Positions 1 through 9,142 of a stretch of DNA of 64,000 bases are shown one piece after another. The DNA lies in contig JAVYMA010000008.1 in the NCBI GenBank assembly GCA_038740345.1, forward strand, positions 1 to 64,000. The letters are read 5' to 3'. Each line of letters starts with the position of its first letter. Positions within the stretch are counted from its first letter, which is position 1. This DNA is from Methanomassiliicoccales archaeon (GTDB lineage: Archaea; Thermoplasmatota; Thermoplasmata; Methanomassiliicoccales; UBA472). Position numbers and translations under genes: made by a program. The notes under the pieces were generated by a model. The model had not been told where the DNA came from, searched no databases, and was given only the letters and a program-made list of their open reading frames with translations.

Positions 1-1869
1 CTGCCAGTGGTGAACCCGCGCTTTACGATGATATCTCCTCGTCGTCTTAAGGAAATGGGATTCAACGCTCTGATCACCAATTCATACATCATACGTAATG
101 ACCCTGCGATGAGAGAAAGAGCCCTTTCAGAGGGGCTCCACAGCATGCTTGATTATGATGGGGTCATCATGACCGATTCCGGTACATTCCAAAGCCACAT
201 GTATGGAGAAGTAGAGGTGAGCAATGCGGAAATCGTCAGTTTTCAAAGGCAGGTCGGCAGCGATATTGGCACGGTGCTGGACATCTTTTCCGAGCCTGAA
301 TGGGGTCATGATAGAGCGGCCCAGGCTGTAAAGACTACCTTGGAGCGCACCGCAGAAGCTGCCGAGATAAAAGGAAAAATGCTTCTGGCAGGGGTGGTGC
401 AAGGATCCACCTTTGCTGATTTGCGCACCGCGTGCGCCAAAGGTTTGTCCCGCTTACCAGTGGACATCTTTCCCATAGGCGGAGTAGTGCCATTGATGGA
501 AAGATATCGCTTCTCAGAACTGATTGATATCATCGTGGCCTCTAAAATGGGCCTATCACCTGACAGGCCAGTGCATCTCTTCGGTGCAGGTCATCCCATG
601 ATATTCTCTCTGGCAATACTACTAGGGTGCGACATGTTCGATTCCGCCTCCTACGCCAAATTCGCCAAAGACGGACGCATGATGTTCCCCGAGGGGACTT
701 ACCATCTAGAGGATATGAAGGGACTGGATTGCAACTGCCCTGCCTGTCAAAATCATACCATCGATTCGCTTATGGAGTTGCCAGAAGATGAAAGAATGGA
801 AGTTCTAGCTCTTCACAACCTTTACATTTCGAAAAAAGAGATTGAGAGATGCAAGAGGGCGTTGCTGGAGGGTTCACTGTGGGAGTTGGTGGAACAGCGC
901 TGTCGAGCTCATCCAGCATTACTGGACGCGTTGCGCACAATAGCTCGGTACAAGTCTTATCTGGAAAGATATGAGCCATTGAGCCGCGAGGGAGCCTTTT
1001 TTTACACCGGACCAGAATCCTTGGATCGGCCAGCAGCTCTGCGATATGAGAAGAGATATTTCGAGCGATACCAAAGACCTGCTGAGGCCGAGATCGCCAT
1101 CGTTTTTGAAGAGGGGGAAAGGCCATACTCGCGCCACTATTCCCAAGAGATAACTCAGCTATCGCAACTATCCAACATACATTTCCTCATAATGTCTCCC
1201 TTCGGCCCCGTGCCATTAGAACTGGACGAGATCTATCCTATCTCTCAGTCCGTCTTCCCCCGAATAACCGATCTAGTAATGAATGATAGAATCCGCCTTC
1301 TGATGGAGCGCTTCTCTCATGTGCACCAATATGGGCTCTCGATTTTATATGAAGGGGAGAGCACTCTGCAGATGGTATCTTCTCTGGGTGATAAAGGGAA
1401 GGCTATCGACTTCGACCTGGCTCGAGTCCGCGCCGTGGCCGATTACCAATTCGGAAGAGGGGCTGCTGACATTCTTCTGGAAGGTCGGATAGAGCTGACA
1501 AAGTCCAAGAACACTGACCGCATTAGAAATGTGTCTGTTGATGGAGAACATGTCCTCTCGATGAGGGCCACGGATGGTTTTTTCACCCTTCGCCCGGCCG
1601 GTGCCAAAAGGCTTCTGGCAGGATTCGCGCCACCTAGATTTAGGGTAATGGTGGATAGGGACAGCGCCGCATTTAACCGGGAAGGAAAGAACGTTTTCTG
1701 CCAATTCGTGAAGGATTGCGACCCGCAATTGATCCCAATGGATGAAGCAATAGTTGTGGATGAAGAGGATAGGTTGGTAGCGATCGGCCGAGTCATGCTT
1801 GTGGCTGAAGAGATGCTTCAGATGAAAAAAGGACTAGCTGTCAAGGTTAGGGAGGGGGTCAGGGCCTGA
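1..1869 (+). CDS. tgtA: Archaeosine tRNA-guanine transglycosylase (5' end outside window)
   Basis: Exchanges guanine-15 of archaeal tRNA for preQ0, the first tRNA-bound step of archaeosine synthesis. The reading frame is open to base 1 (LPVVNP...), so the true start lies upstream; 622 residues are visible. Seen: the TDSGTFQS segment with a conserved active-site Asp, the GAGHPM...FDSASYAKFAKDGR block holding the nucleophile Asp, a zinc site CNCPACQNH, and a C-terminal PUA-type domain over roughly the last 75 residues (QLIPMDEAIVVDEEDRL). This is the long archaeal TgtA form, not the short bacterial Tgt. Its 3' end overlaps the convergent Pcc1-like gene by 36 bp. The partner enzyme RaSEA is encoded at 45021. 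Confidence 0.95.
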   Translation: MPVVNPRFTMISPRRLKEMGFNALITNSYIIRNDPAMRERALSEGLHSMLDYDGVIMTDSGTFQSHMYGEVEVSNAEIVSFQRQVGSDIGTVLDIFSEPEWGHDRAAQAVKTTLERTAEAAEIKGKMLLAGVVQGSTFADLRTACAKGLSRLPVDIFPIGGVVPLMERYRFSELIDIIVASKMGLSPDRPVHLFGAGHPMIFSLAILLGCDMFDSASYAKFAKDGRMMFPEGTYHLEDMKGLDCNCPACQNHTIDSLMELPEDERMEVLALHNLYISKKEIERCKRALLEGSLWELVEQRCRAHPALLDALRTIARYKSYLERYEPLSREGAFFYTGPESLDRPAALRYEKRYFERYQRPAEAEIAIVFEEGERPYSRHYSQEITQLSQLSNIHFLIMSPFGPVPLELDEIYPISQSVFPRITDLVMNDRIRLLMERFSHVHQYGLSILYEGESTLQMVSSLGDKGKAIDFDLARVRAVADYQFGRGAADILLEGRIELTKSKNTDRIRNVSVDGEHVLSMRATDGFFTLRPAGAKRLLAGFAPPRFRVMVDRDSAAFNREGKNVFCQFVKDCDPQLIPMDEAIVVDEEDRLVAIGRVMLVAEEMLQMKKGLAVKVREGVRA

Positions 1870-2091
1870 GCCGATTCTCACCGTTTGCTCCGCCACCCTA
1901 AGACATGACAAAAGATCCTCTAAAGTGTTGAGCATTGATGGTGCCGAGTGCGACTTGACGTCAATGATCAATTCCCGGCCTCTTACTTCCGCCTCGGCGA
2001 ATTTCCCGTTGTCCAATGAGACGGATCGAGCGATGTTCTTAGCATGGTCCTCAGTCTCGTACTCGAAAACCAACCTGCATCGCAACTGCAT
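1834..2091 (-). CDS. Pcc1-family (KEOPS subunit-like) small protein
   Basis: An 85-residue protein with the Pcc1 pattern: an N-terminal beta strand (RCRLVFEYETEDHAKNIARS), a central strand pair (EAEVRGRELIIDVKS), and a C-terminal helix (SMLNTLEDLLSCLRVAEQ) where KEOPS Pcc1 has its LRAalNSyLrw helix. Pcc1 is the dimerisation subunit of KEOPS, which makes t6A37 in tRNA. A second and more typical Pcc1 lies at 38282, so this one may be the paralogue described in archaeal KEOPS, or a diverged relative. The ATG at 2091 has no Shine-Dalgarno site but a weak TATA-like TTTAACATA about 20-25 nt upstream, so the mRNA may be leaderless. It overlaps tgtA convergently. Confidence 0.7.
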   Translation of the reverse strand: MQLRCRLVFEYETEDHAKNIARSVSLDNGKFAEAEVRGRELIIDVKSHSAPSMLNTLEDLLSCLRVAEQTVRIGSGPDPLPNLDS

Positions 2092-2203
2092 GAACGAACA
2101 TTCGACTTTATGTTAAATGCCTTTCGTATCGCACTCGAACGTCTGCGAACAAGTTTTATCTATGGACCAGAACAGATTCTAAATCAGTAATGGGAGGGAA
2201 TAG

Positions 2204-2722
2204 ATGGATTTAGTAGAGGCCATTGAGAAAAGATGTAGCGTGCGCGCTTTCACCGAGGAAGATGTACCAGAAAGATTGATTGAGGAGATGTTGAGATTGG
2301 GCAACCTGGCCCCCTCTGCGGGCAATCTCCAGTCCCGAGATTTCATAGTGGTTCGCGATAAGGATATGAAAGCGAAGTTGGCCAAGGCGGCATTCGGTCA
2401 GGAATTCGTGGAGAAGGCCCCAGTGGTCGTGGTATGCTGCGCTAACCTAGCACGAGTGAGGAATTATGGTTCTAGAGGAACGGATCTATATTGTCTGCAG
2501 GATGTGGCCGCCAGCGTGGAAAACATGATGTTATTCTTGACCTCCCAGGGATACGGTTCATGCTGGGTAGGGGCATTCGACGAACTGCAAGTGGCCAAGC
2601 TCCTTGGTATTCCTGAGAAGGTAAGACCGGTAGTCCTTCTACCATTGGGACGTCCTTTGGAGCCTCCACGAAAGACACCTCGTCTCAAAATGGAGGCGAT
2701 CGTCCATCGAGAGAAATGGTGA
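2204..2722 (+). CDS. Nitroreductase-family FMN oxidoreductase
   Basis: A 172-residue NAD(P)H- and FMN-dependent oxidoreductase of the nitroreductase fold. The N-terminal EKRCSVRAFTEEDVP segment is the usual phosphate-of-FMN contact, followed by LGNLAPSAGNLQSRDF, a central QDVAASVENMML helix, and the GYGSCWVGAF block. Length is typical of the short archaeal members. The physiological substrate cannot be told from sequence; family members reduce flavins, nitroaromatics and quinones. GGGAGG lies about 6 nt before the ATG (aatgGGAGGgaatagATG). It stands alone between the Pcc1-like gene and tRNA-Gln. Confidence 0.88.
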   Translation: MDLVEAIEKRCSVRAFTEEDVPERLIEEMLRLGNLAPSAGNLQSRDFIVVRDKDMKAKLAKAAFGQEFVEKAPVVVVCCANLARVRNYGSRGTDLYCLQDVAASVENMMLFLTSQGYGSCWVGAFDELQVAKLLGIPEKVRPVVLLPLGRPLEPPRKTPRLKMEAIVHREKW

Positions 2723-2726
2723 GAGG

Positions 2727-2799
2727 TAGCCCCGGGCAGATTCGAACTGCCGTCGCTGGCTCCAAAGGCCAGCATGATTGACCACTACACCACGGGGCT
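2727..2799 (-). tRNA. tRNA-Gln (UUG)
   Basis: Read on the minus strand, the 73-nt sequence begins AGCCCCG and closes with CGGGGCT plus discriminator A, giving a perfect 7-bp acceptor stem. The anticodon arm is GCTGGC, loop CTTTGGA, GCCAGC, so positions 34-36 are TTG and read the Gln codon CAA. The T arm has GGCAG TTCGAAT CTGCC. No CCA is encoded. No intron is seen. The gene sits just after the nitroreductase stop codon, on the opposite strand. Confidence 0.95.
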
Positions 2800-2938
2800 G
2801 CGCACCCTCGATTATCTATCCTGTATTAAAGATTAGGTGCATTAATAGTATGAAAGGGGAAAAGAAAAGGAATGAGCCCTTGTCCCCGATTTTCTATTTT
2901 TTAACACGGACCTATTTCATGCCATGATGAATGAGGTG

Positions 2939-4183
2939 TCAATCTATGATCTTGCCCCACAAGTGAGTAGGGGCGCTTCCCGTTATGAGCAGATTGCACT
3001 TTGAGCCAAGTGGTAGGCGATTCGTTACGACTATGGGAATATAACGGTCATCTCTGAATATCGTGGTTCCGTTCTTGCCTTCTTCCACGGCCACAGCCGT
3101 AAGTTTCTCGCCGATCTTGGACGCGTTCTCCTCGCTGGCGATCTGGAAGCGCAATCGAGCCAGCTGACGCGAACGCTCCTTGGCGATACGGCTCACCACC
3201 TGTTCTTTGAACGCCGCTGCGCTGGTACCAGGCCGGGGTGAGAATCTAGTGATGTTGACGATGTTGGGACGGATCCTTCGCATCAAATCCATGCTAGCGG
3301 CATGATCCTCATCAGTCTCACCAGGAAATCCGACGATGATATCCGTGGAAAGAGTCAACCCTGATATTTCAGAGCGGAATAACCATACCTGCTGCTCGAA
3401 TTCACGTACGCTGTATCTACGATTCATTCGACTTAGCAATCTGTCAGATCCAGTCTGCACCGGGAGATGTAAGAACTTATAGACTTTTGGGTTATGGAAG
3501 GCCAGCATTAAAGGTTTCATTATGCTGCGCAAGGTATCAGGGTTCATCATCCCCACACGAACCTTAAAATCTCCTGGGATGCGGGTGATGCGATGAAGTA
3601 GCTCAGGCAGATCAGTTCCGATATCACGCCCATAACTTGCGGTGTCCTGCGCTGTGAGCAGGATCTCTTTGCTTCCTGCTTTGATTGCAGCGAGAACTTC
3701 CTCTTCGATCATTTCCATAGGTCGGCTGTCCAACCCTCCCCGTGCTTTTTTAGTAATACAATAAGAACAATTCCCCAAGCATCCTTGGGCAATAGGGACG
3801 ATAGCGGTCAGGGGATGATCGTCATAATTTTTCGCCTGATGGCGAAAATCTCCGAACTTAGTCATGATTTCATTTTCGAAGCTATCATAATTCCTTGGGG
3901 ATAGAATCAAAGCTCTTGGAAATTCTTTGAAAAGCTCATCGGACATCACCGAAGCCATGCAGCCAGTGATAACTAGCTTCTTTTTTTGTTTATCGAGGTA
4001 TCTCAATCGCTTCAATATCTTGAGTTCTGTCGCTTTAATCACCACGCACGTGTTAATCACTGCTATATCCGCATCCTCAGGCACTCCGACTATTTCATAG
4101 CCTAATTGAGCCAGGCGGCGCTGGAGGTCACGACCCTCACCCTGATTCATGGTGCAACCGTAGGTCTCGACGCAAGCCTTCAC
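2939..4183 (-). CDS. tRNA t6A37 methylthiotransferase (radical SAM, MtaB/CDKAL1-like)
   Basis: Adds a methylthio group to t6A37 of tRNA, making ms2t6A. Seen: the N-terminal MTTase domain with three cysteines that bind the auxiliary cluster (ETYGCTMNQGE, INTCVV, ITGCMA), the radical SAM motif CLGNCSYC (C-x3-C-x2-C), the DIIVGFPGETDEDH segment, and a C-terminal TRAM domain for tRNA binding. The family starts close to KxxVETYGC, so the GTG at 4183, preceded by GGAG at 6 nt, is preferred to the ATG at 4216, which lacks a ribosome site. This gives 414 residues. It works downstream of KEOPS, whose Pcc1-type subunits are also encoded in the window. Confidence 0.92.
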   Translation of the reverse strand: MKACVETYGCTMNQGEGRDLQRRLAQLGYEIVGVPEDADIAVINTCVVIKATELKILKRLRYLDKQKKKLVITGCMASVMSDELFKEFPRALILSPRNYDSFENEIMTKFGDFRHQAKNYDDHPLTAIVPIAQGCLGNCSYCITKKARGGLDSRPMEMIEEEVLAAIKAGSKEILLTAQDTASYGRDIGTDLPELLHRITRIPGDFKVRVGMMNPDTLRSIMKPLMLAFHNPKVYKFLHLPVQTGSDRLLSRMNRRYSVREFEQQVWLFRSEISGLTLSTDIIVGFPGETDEDHAASMDLMRRIRPNIVNITRFSPRPGTSAAAFKEQVVSRIAKERSRQLARLRFQIASEENASKIGEKLTAVAVEEGKNGTTIFRDDRYIPIVVTNRLPLGSKCNLLITGSAPTHLWGKIID

Positions 4184-4216
4184 GCTATTCTCCAAATAAC
4201 TCAGGATATTTAGCAT

Positions 4217-4897
4217 TATGAGTGATTTGCTCTGATGAGGAAACTTAAGACTTAAATCATGGATTAACTCAACGAAGGTTAATTATGCAGCTCACTCTTT
4301 CAATCAAAATAGATCATTTTCAGAACATGATAAATTTTTAAAATTTATGCGCGAAATTTCAATTGAGAAGCGAATTAATATTTCGTAGTGATGATATTTA
4401 ATGTATCAGTTATATTTGCTCCTTTATAAAATCACAAATCAAATTTCGATTTTCCACCGGCCAATTTTAAATCTTCAATGCTTGCCGAGCTCATTCATAG
4501 AAAAAGCGAAAAAATAATGAGATTGACCAGTTAGGACAAACAGATAACTGGAATAGGAAATCTTAAAGAGGAGGGAAAAGCGGAACTCTATCTTAAATCC
4601 ATCTTATCAGTAAATGGATTTAATGCAAATAGATTCCATGGATGGACGGGAAGCGTTCGAGGTCAGACCAAAATGTCACCTCTTTTTCGATTGTTTTTAA
4701 GCTAAGCAGAGGGTAAAATAGAGACCAACGCTTCTTGTATTTTGTTTGAATGTATATGTTTGCAACTAATTAATCGATATGCCCAAAGGTTTATTTTTGA
4801 AATCTTGCGATTGGCCATCATTAGGTTGCCATTTTTTTATCTGCGATGTTGAAGAAAAGGTTTCGTTCATATACCGCTCTAGCTGATTCCAGGTCAG
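4217..4897. other. Intergenic region without recognisable gene
   Basis: About 680 AT-rich bases between the divergent methylthiotransferase and aldehyde dehydrogenase genes. It should hold both promoters, but no single TATA box stands out. No tRNA, long ORF or repeat was recognised. Confidence 0.5.
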
Positions 4898-4909
4898 GTG
4901 TGGAAAAAA

Positions 4910-6493
4910 ATGCCCTTCGTTCATGAGAACACCTGGGGAAGCTTCGCCTCACGAAATGCTGAAGAAGAGCTACATGCGAAATTTGAGAATGCTGTCGATA
5001 CTTTATTGGAAGAAATCCGTTGCAAGCGTACTAAATTCTTCAACCGCGTTGGAGAGGAGAGAAGAGAAGCAATTTCATATTTTGATTCATTTAGTCCAAT
5101 CGACATCGATCTTGTGATGGGAAGATTTCCACTAGGCACATGCGAAGATGTAGAAGAGGCTGTGAAAGCGGCCGCGCGCGCCTTCAACGATTGGAGACGC
5201 ACCGATTTGAAAGAGAGAATTCGAATTTTGCGGAAAGCTGCGGATATCATCCGTAAAGAGAAGTTCAAAATCGCTGCACTTTTAACTTTGGCCAATGGGA
5301 AGGTTCGAAGAGAGGCCATTGGTGAGGTGGACATGGGGGTGGATTACATCGAATATTACACTCACGAAATGGAAAGGAACAATGGGTACAATCGTCAAAT
5401 GCCTTCCCCGTCTGCTAACGAGGACGCTAGTAATGTGTTCCTTCCTTATGGTCCATGGGCTGTGATATGCCCCTTCAATTTTCCCTTTGGCATATCCATG
5501 ACGATGATAGTAGGAACCTTGCTCACCGGGAACACCGCCATCATCAAACCCTCTTCCATAAACCCAGTGGTCTGCCATGCATTATACGACGTTCTTATTC
5601 GAGCAGGAGTTCCCGAAGGAGTATTGAACTTGATTACAGGTCCTGGCAATACAGTGGGGGAAACGCTAATCAAGCACGAGCAAATCCAAGGCGTGGTATT
5701 CACAGGCTCCAAGGATGTAGGCTATGCCATACTCAAACATATTTCTGATAGGGAATACCCCATCCCAGTCATCCTGGAACTAGGAGGCAAGAATGCCGCG
5801 ATAATTTCTGACAAAGCGGATCTGCAAAAAGCAGTACGTGGTGTGGTCTCATCGGCGTTTGGATATAGCGGTCAGAAATGCGTGGCCTGCTCGCGCGCAT
5901 ATATCCATTCCACTATATTCGATAGTTTTGTTGAGATGCTCATTAGGGAGACAGAATCGTTCAAGGTTGACGACCCGCGCCTGCGACATGCCCGAACGGG
6001 GCCCTTGATAAACGAGGAGGCTTTAAGGAAATTCGAGCATGCGGTCTCTCAGGCTGTAAAAGATGGGAAAATATTGACGGGAGGACATAGGCGGGTGGAG
6101 GGGTCGTTGTCCAAAGGATGGTATGTCGAGCCCACCGTGGTAGCGGGGCTGAATGATTCTCACGATCTAGTTAAGACGGAGCTTTTCCTGCCCTTCCTTT
6201 GCGTGCAAGAATATCGGTCGTTAGAAGATGCCGTGAGGCGGGCCAATGCTGTGCCCTATGGTCTCACCGCTGGCATTTATAGCGAAGATAAAAAGGAAGT
6301 GGATTATTTCCTTGATAATATCCAAAGTGGAATGGTCTTTGTCAACGGCATCAGAGGCGCGACGAACGGGGCCATCATCGGAACGCATTCATTTGGAGGG
6401 TGGAAGGGGAGCGGTTCTACGGGAAGAGGGTCTGGGGACATATATTATCTGATGCAATTCATGAGGCAGCAGGGAAGAGCGATAGGGCGCTAG
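4910..6493 (+). CDS. L-glutamate gamma-semialdehyde (P5C) dehydrogenase-like aldehyde dehydrogenase
   Basis: An NAD(P)-dependent aldehyde dehydrogenase. Seen: the CPFNFP nucleotide-domain segment with the catalytic Asn, the LELGGKN segment with the general-base Glu, the catalytic Cys in FGYSGQKCVACSR, and a C-terminal SFGGWKGSGSTGRGSGD / YYLMQFMRQQ block. The GQKCxACSR and GWKGSGS...YYLxQF signatures, and the roughly 50-residue N-terminal extension before the Rossmann fold, match 1-pyrroline-5-carboxylate dehydrogenase better than other families, suggesting proline or ornithine to glutamate conversion. No proline dehydrogenase is nearby, so the substrate is inferred. An in-frame GTG at 4898 is the alternative start; the ATG at 4910 has GGTG 9 nt upstream. 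Confidence 0.82.
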   Translation: MPFVHENTWGSFASRNAEEELHAKFENAVDTLLEEIRCKRTKFFNRVGEERREAISYFDSFSPIDIDLVMGRFPLGTCEDVEEAVKAAARAFNDWRRTDLKERIRILRKAADIIRKEKFKIAALLTLANGKVRREAIGEVDMGVDYIEYYTHEMERNNGYNRQMPSPSANEDASNVFLPYGPWAVICPFNFPFGISMTMIVGTLLTGNTAIIKPSSINPVVCHALYDVLIRAGVPEGVLNLITGPGNTVGETLIKHEQIQGVVFTGSKDVGYAILKHISDREYPIPVILELGGKNAAIISDKADLQKAVRGVVSSAFGYSGQKCVACSRAYIHSTIFDSFVEMLIRETESFKVDDPRLRHARTGPLINEEALRKFEHAVSQAVKDGKILTGGHRRVEGSLSKGWYVEPTVVAGLNDSHDLVKTELFLPFLCVQEYRSLEDAVRRANAVPYGLTAGIYSEDKKEVDYFLDNIQSGMVFVNGIRGATNGAIIGTHSFGGWKGSGSTGRGSGDIYYLMQFMRQQGRAIGR

Positions 6494-6530
6494 CACAGTT
6501 CCCCTTAAACAATATGCATTCATGGGGCGA

Positions 6531-7145
6531 TCATTGAAATACTATTTTGATCTCCATATCCTCCAGCTTTTTAAGAAGCTCTATCTGCTTCTTGATATCA
6601 ACCGGCTCAAAAAGAAGAGTGTCAATCGGCCCCCAAAGGGCCACCCAACCGATGATATAGAAGCCTTCACTAATGGCTCTCCAAATTATCCTATTGCTTT
6701 CTATCAATTGATCCGAAGAGAAAAGAATTCCCAGACTGGTGCAAAGAATCAGGATGAGTAATGAATAAGGTATCATGCGCAATCCCTTTCTACGGATGCG
6801 ACGTAGCCGGTTCTTGTTGTCCCGAATCAATTTTTCAGAGTACCTATGAAGCATCTCCTTCACCTGGCTCTCGGTGTCCTCGGTTACCTTATTCGATGGC
6901 ATTCTTAGGACCAATGTTAATCTAGACCTCATCCAGAAACGATCCGTTCTGAAGTTGTTCAGCATCCGTTCCATAACCGATTGCCCCAGAAAGTCCATTG
7001 GGCGTGACGAATAGGGATCTTTTTCAGGGGGCAGCATTAGATACTTTAGGTCATCGACCTCGATTTCGAATATCTGCTGATGTTTCAAATCAATGAATGA
7101 TTCTTTCCTACTTTCCTTCACGAACCGCCCCCTTGGTTGCTCCAC
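6531..7145 (-). CDS. Hypothetical protein with two membrane segments
   Basis: Not assigned to a named family. The 204-residue product has a soluble N-terminal part (1-95), a strongly basic stretch (NKNRLRRIRRKGLR near 111-123), then two hydrophobic segments at about 124-143 and 160-178 separated by a short loop, and a charged tail (VDIKKQIELLKKLEDMEIK). The basic stretch next to the first segment predicts a cytoplasmic N-terminus and C-terminus. The start is a GTG at 7145 without a clear ribosome site, so the N-terminus is uncertain. It is convergent with the aldehyde dehydrogenase. Confidence 0.7.
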   Translation of the reverse strand: MEQPRGRFVKESRKESFIDLKHQQIFEIEVDDLKYLMLPPEKDPYSSRPMDFLGQSVMERMLNNFRTDRFWMRSRLTLVLRMPSNKVTEDTESQVKEMLHRYSEKLIRDNKNRLRRIRRKGLRMIPYSLLILILCTSLGILFSSDQLIESNRIIWRAISEGFYIIGWVALWGPIDTLLFEPVDIKKQIELLKKLEDMEIKIVFQ

Positions 7146-7417
7146 ACATAAATATCAAGATTAATGTTCTCCCTTTGACAATAAGAGGCGCAGACTTATA
7201 ATTAATATTGGATTGAGAACAATTTATAATCTATAATTTCATTGGATAAATAGATTCCACCTTTTCTAACTTGACTTAGTTTAATGAGATTCGGTGAATT
7301 GTGCCTTAGATGGTGCTCATTCTATCATAAGTTCCATATCCTCGCTACAGTAGATGCCTAATTTTCCAGCATCGAGCCTTCTAACTTAGGGTAAGTTTCC
7401 CTCATAGCTTGATTGGC

Positions 7418-8272
7418 TCAAAAAATCAATGGCCAAACCAGGCTTATCCAGAGTAGGCCACCAAGAAGAGTGTTGACATAGGGGAGGAGCCAATAAGCGC
7501 GTTCTATCTTCAAATCTTTAAAGACCAAAAGAGCCACGGGAAACGCAGGATAGGTCAATGATAAGAACGAGAGGGGATGGAATTGAGCTAAGAAGATGAC
7601 TATGGCGGCCAATATAGACCACCATATGGCGCAAAGGGCCAAAGATCTTCGCTCCCCCAAGAGAACCGCGCCTGTGCGGATTCCCGCCTCTTTATCATAC
7701 TTGATGTCAGGAATGGCTGAGAACAGATGCATGGCGTACACATGAGCAAAGCCCCCGAGCATTATCAAGAGCGAAGGTAGCTCCTCTGAGGCCAAGTAAT
7801 ATCCGAAAATCCCCGGCATGATGTATAAGAAATTAGAGGCGGAGTCAAGGAAAGGTACCCCTTTGAATCTGAGGGGGGGCGCTGAATAGAAATAGGAGAG
7901 CAATAGAAAAGAGCTCATCAACAATCTTTCCATCCAGTCCTGAAAGAGCATGAGAATGAGCGATAAAACCAATACTGTAAGAACGATGATTATCAATGAA
8001 CGTCTATGGCTTATGTCCAATCGAACCTCTTTGACATCTTTTTTAGGATTCCTTCTATCCGTTTCCTCATCCCATAAATCGTTAACGCCATAGATGAAAA
8101 GGTTGGCAGGGAAGAAGAAATAGAACAAATATGCATAATACCAGGGGTTGAAGAAAATTTCTAAAGAGGATGCCCCTAGTGCAAAGCCAACTACGTACGT
8201 TCCTCCAGTATAGATCCAGAAACGGAATCGGGAGACCTTGAAAGCGAACCTAAGCGCCTCGAGCGAAGGCAT
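7418..8272 (-). CDS. UbiA-family prenyltransferase, lycopene elongase-like
   Basis: An integral membrane prenyltransferase with about eight hydrophobic segments. The two Asp-rich motifs are NDLWDEETDRRNPKKD and DIKYDKEAGIRT, which bind the Mg-diphosphate of the prenyl donor. Third gene of a crtI-crtB-UbiA operon. In haloarchaea and actinobacteria the UbiA enzyme in this setting adds C5 units to lycopene on the way to C50 carotenoids, so that role is the best inference; geranylgeranylglycerol-phosphate synthesis is the main alternative. A TTG at 8284 overlaps the crtB stop, but the ATG at 8272 has GAGGT at 5 nt and is preferred. It gives 284 residues. Confidence 0.82.
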   Translation of the reverse strand: MPSLEALRFAFKVSRFRFWIYTGGTYVVGFALGASSLEIFFNPWYYAYLFYFFFPANLFIYGVNDLWDEETDRRNPKKDVKEVRLDISHRRSLIIIVLTVLVLSLILMLFQDWMERLLMSSFLLLSYFYSAPPLRFKGVPFLDSASNFLYIMPGIFGYYLASEELPSLLIMLGGFAHVYAMHLFSAIPDIKYDKEAGIRTGAVLLGERRSLALCAIWWSILAAIVIFLAQFHPLSFLSLTYPAFPVALLVFKDLKIERAYWLLPYVNTLLGGLLWISLVWPLIF

Positions 8273-8280
8273 CCCAGACC

Positions 8281-9141
8281 TCAATCTGCTATGCAGCTTA
8301 TCTCCTGGCCATGTTGTGGCCTAGAGAGTCGATTTAAAGCATATCCAGTCATGATTCTTGGAATGGAGGGCTTCACCTTCTTACGGTAAACCACAAACGG
8401 ATCTCTCATTATTCTCATGGCAGTGAAGTTGTACATGTCGGAGGCGGTCATTATTGGCAGCCTATATTTCCAAGGTATGAAGTGAAAGCCGCGCAAAGCC
8501 TCCCCCTGCCACTTGCAATATTGGCAAAGCTGGGCGCGGATGAAGCGGCGGAAGGCTTTGGGATCGGCGCGAGCATGCTCTTCTTTTAGCGACGGTAGGC
8601 CGAACTCTTGGAGAGATTCCTCGGGAAAATATTGTCGGCCCAATGTCAGGTCCTCATTTATGTCTCTTATGAAATTGATATACTGCATAGCTCGGCCTAG
8701 CATTCGAGCGTAATGATCCGCAGCTTTGGTCAGCCCCATTATGCGAGACATGAAGAGGCCTATGACCTCAGCACTCCCGTAGAGATACACCTTGAGGTCA
8801 TCCAGTGTGCGGTAGCTTCTCACATGCAAGTCCATTTCCATGGAGCGCAAGAACGCCTCTGCCCACTCTGCCTCAAACCCTTTCCTAAGCGATAGATCCA
8901 CGAATGAATCGATCACCAGATCATTTGCCGGCTCTCCCTTCAGGGCACGCCTATACCTTTCGCAAAATTCTAAGAAACCAGCTCTATTCTGCGGAATGAC
9001 ATCGACCAGATCATCCGCCACCCTCACGAATGAATATAGACGAAAGATGTCATCCTTCACCTCACGAGGGAAGAACATAGTGCTGTAGAAATAAGTCTTC
9101 GAGCCTTTCTTGAATATGGCATGAAGTTCCTGCTCGACCAT
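8281..9141 (-). CDS. crtB: Phytoene synthase
   Basis: Condenses two geranylgeranyl diphosphates to phytoene, the first committed step of carotenoid synthesis. The 286-residue protein has the trans-isoprenyl diphosphate synthase head-to-head fold with both Asp-rich motifs: FVRVADDLVDVI near residue 40 and QYINFIRDINEDLTLGRQYFP near 155. The YSTMFFP opening is typical of phytoene or squalene synthases; the neighbouring desaturase favours phytoene. GGAGGAAATAGC precedes the ATG. It begins just beyond the crtI stop codon and is probably translated from the same message. Confidence 0.93.
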   Translation of the reverse strand: MVEQELHAIFKKGSKTYFYSTMFFPREVKDDIFRLYSFVRVADDLVDVIPQNRAGFLEFCERYRRALKGEPANDLVIDSFVDLSLRKGFEAEWAEAFLRSMEMDLHVRSYRTLDDLKVYLYGSAEVIGLFMSRIMGLTKAADHYARMLGRAMQYINFIRDINEDLTLGRQYFPEESLQEFGLPSLKEEHARADPKAFRRFIRAQLCQYCKWQGEALRGFHFIPWKYRLPIMTASDMYNFTAMRIMRDPFVVYRKKVKPSIPRIMTGYALNRLSRPQHGQEISCIAD

Positions 9142-9142
9142 G

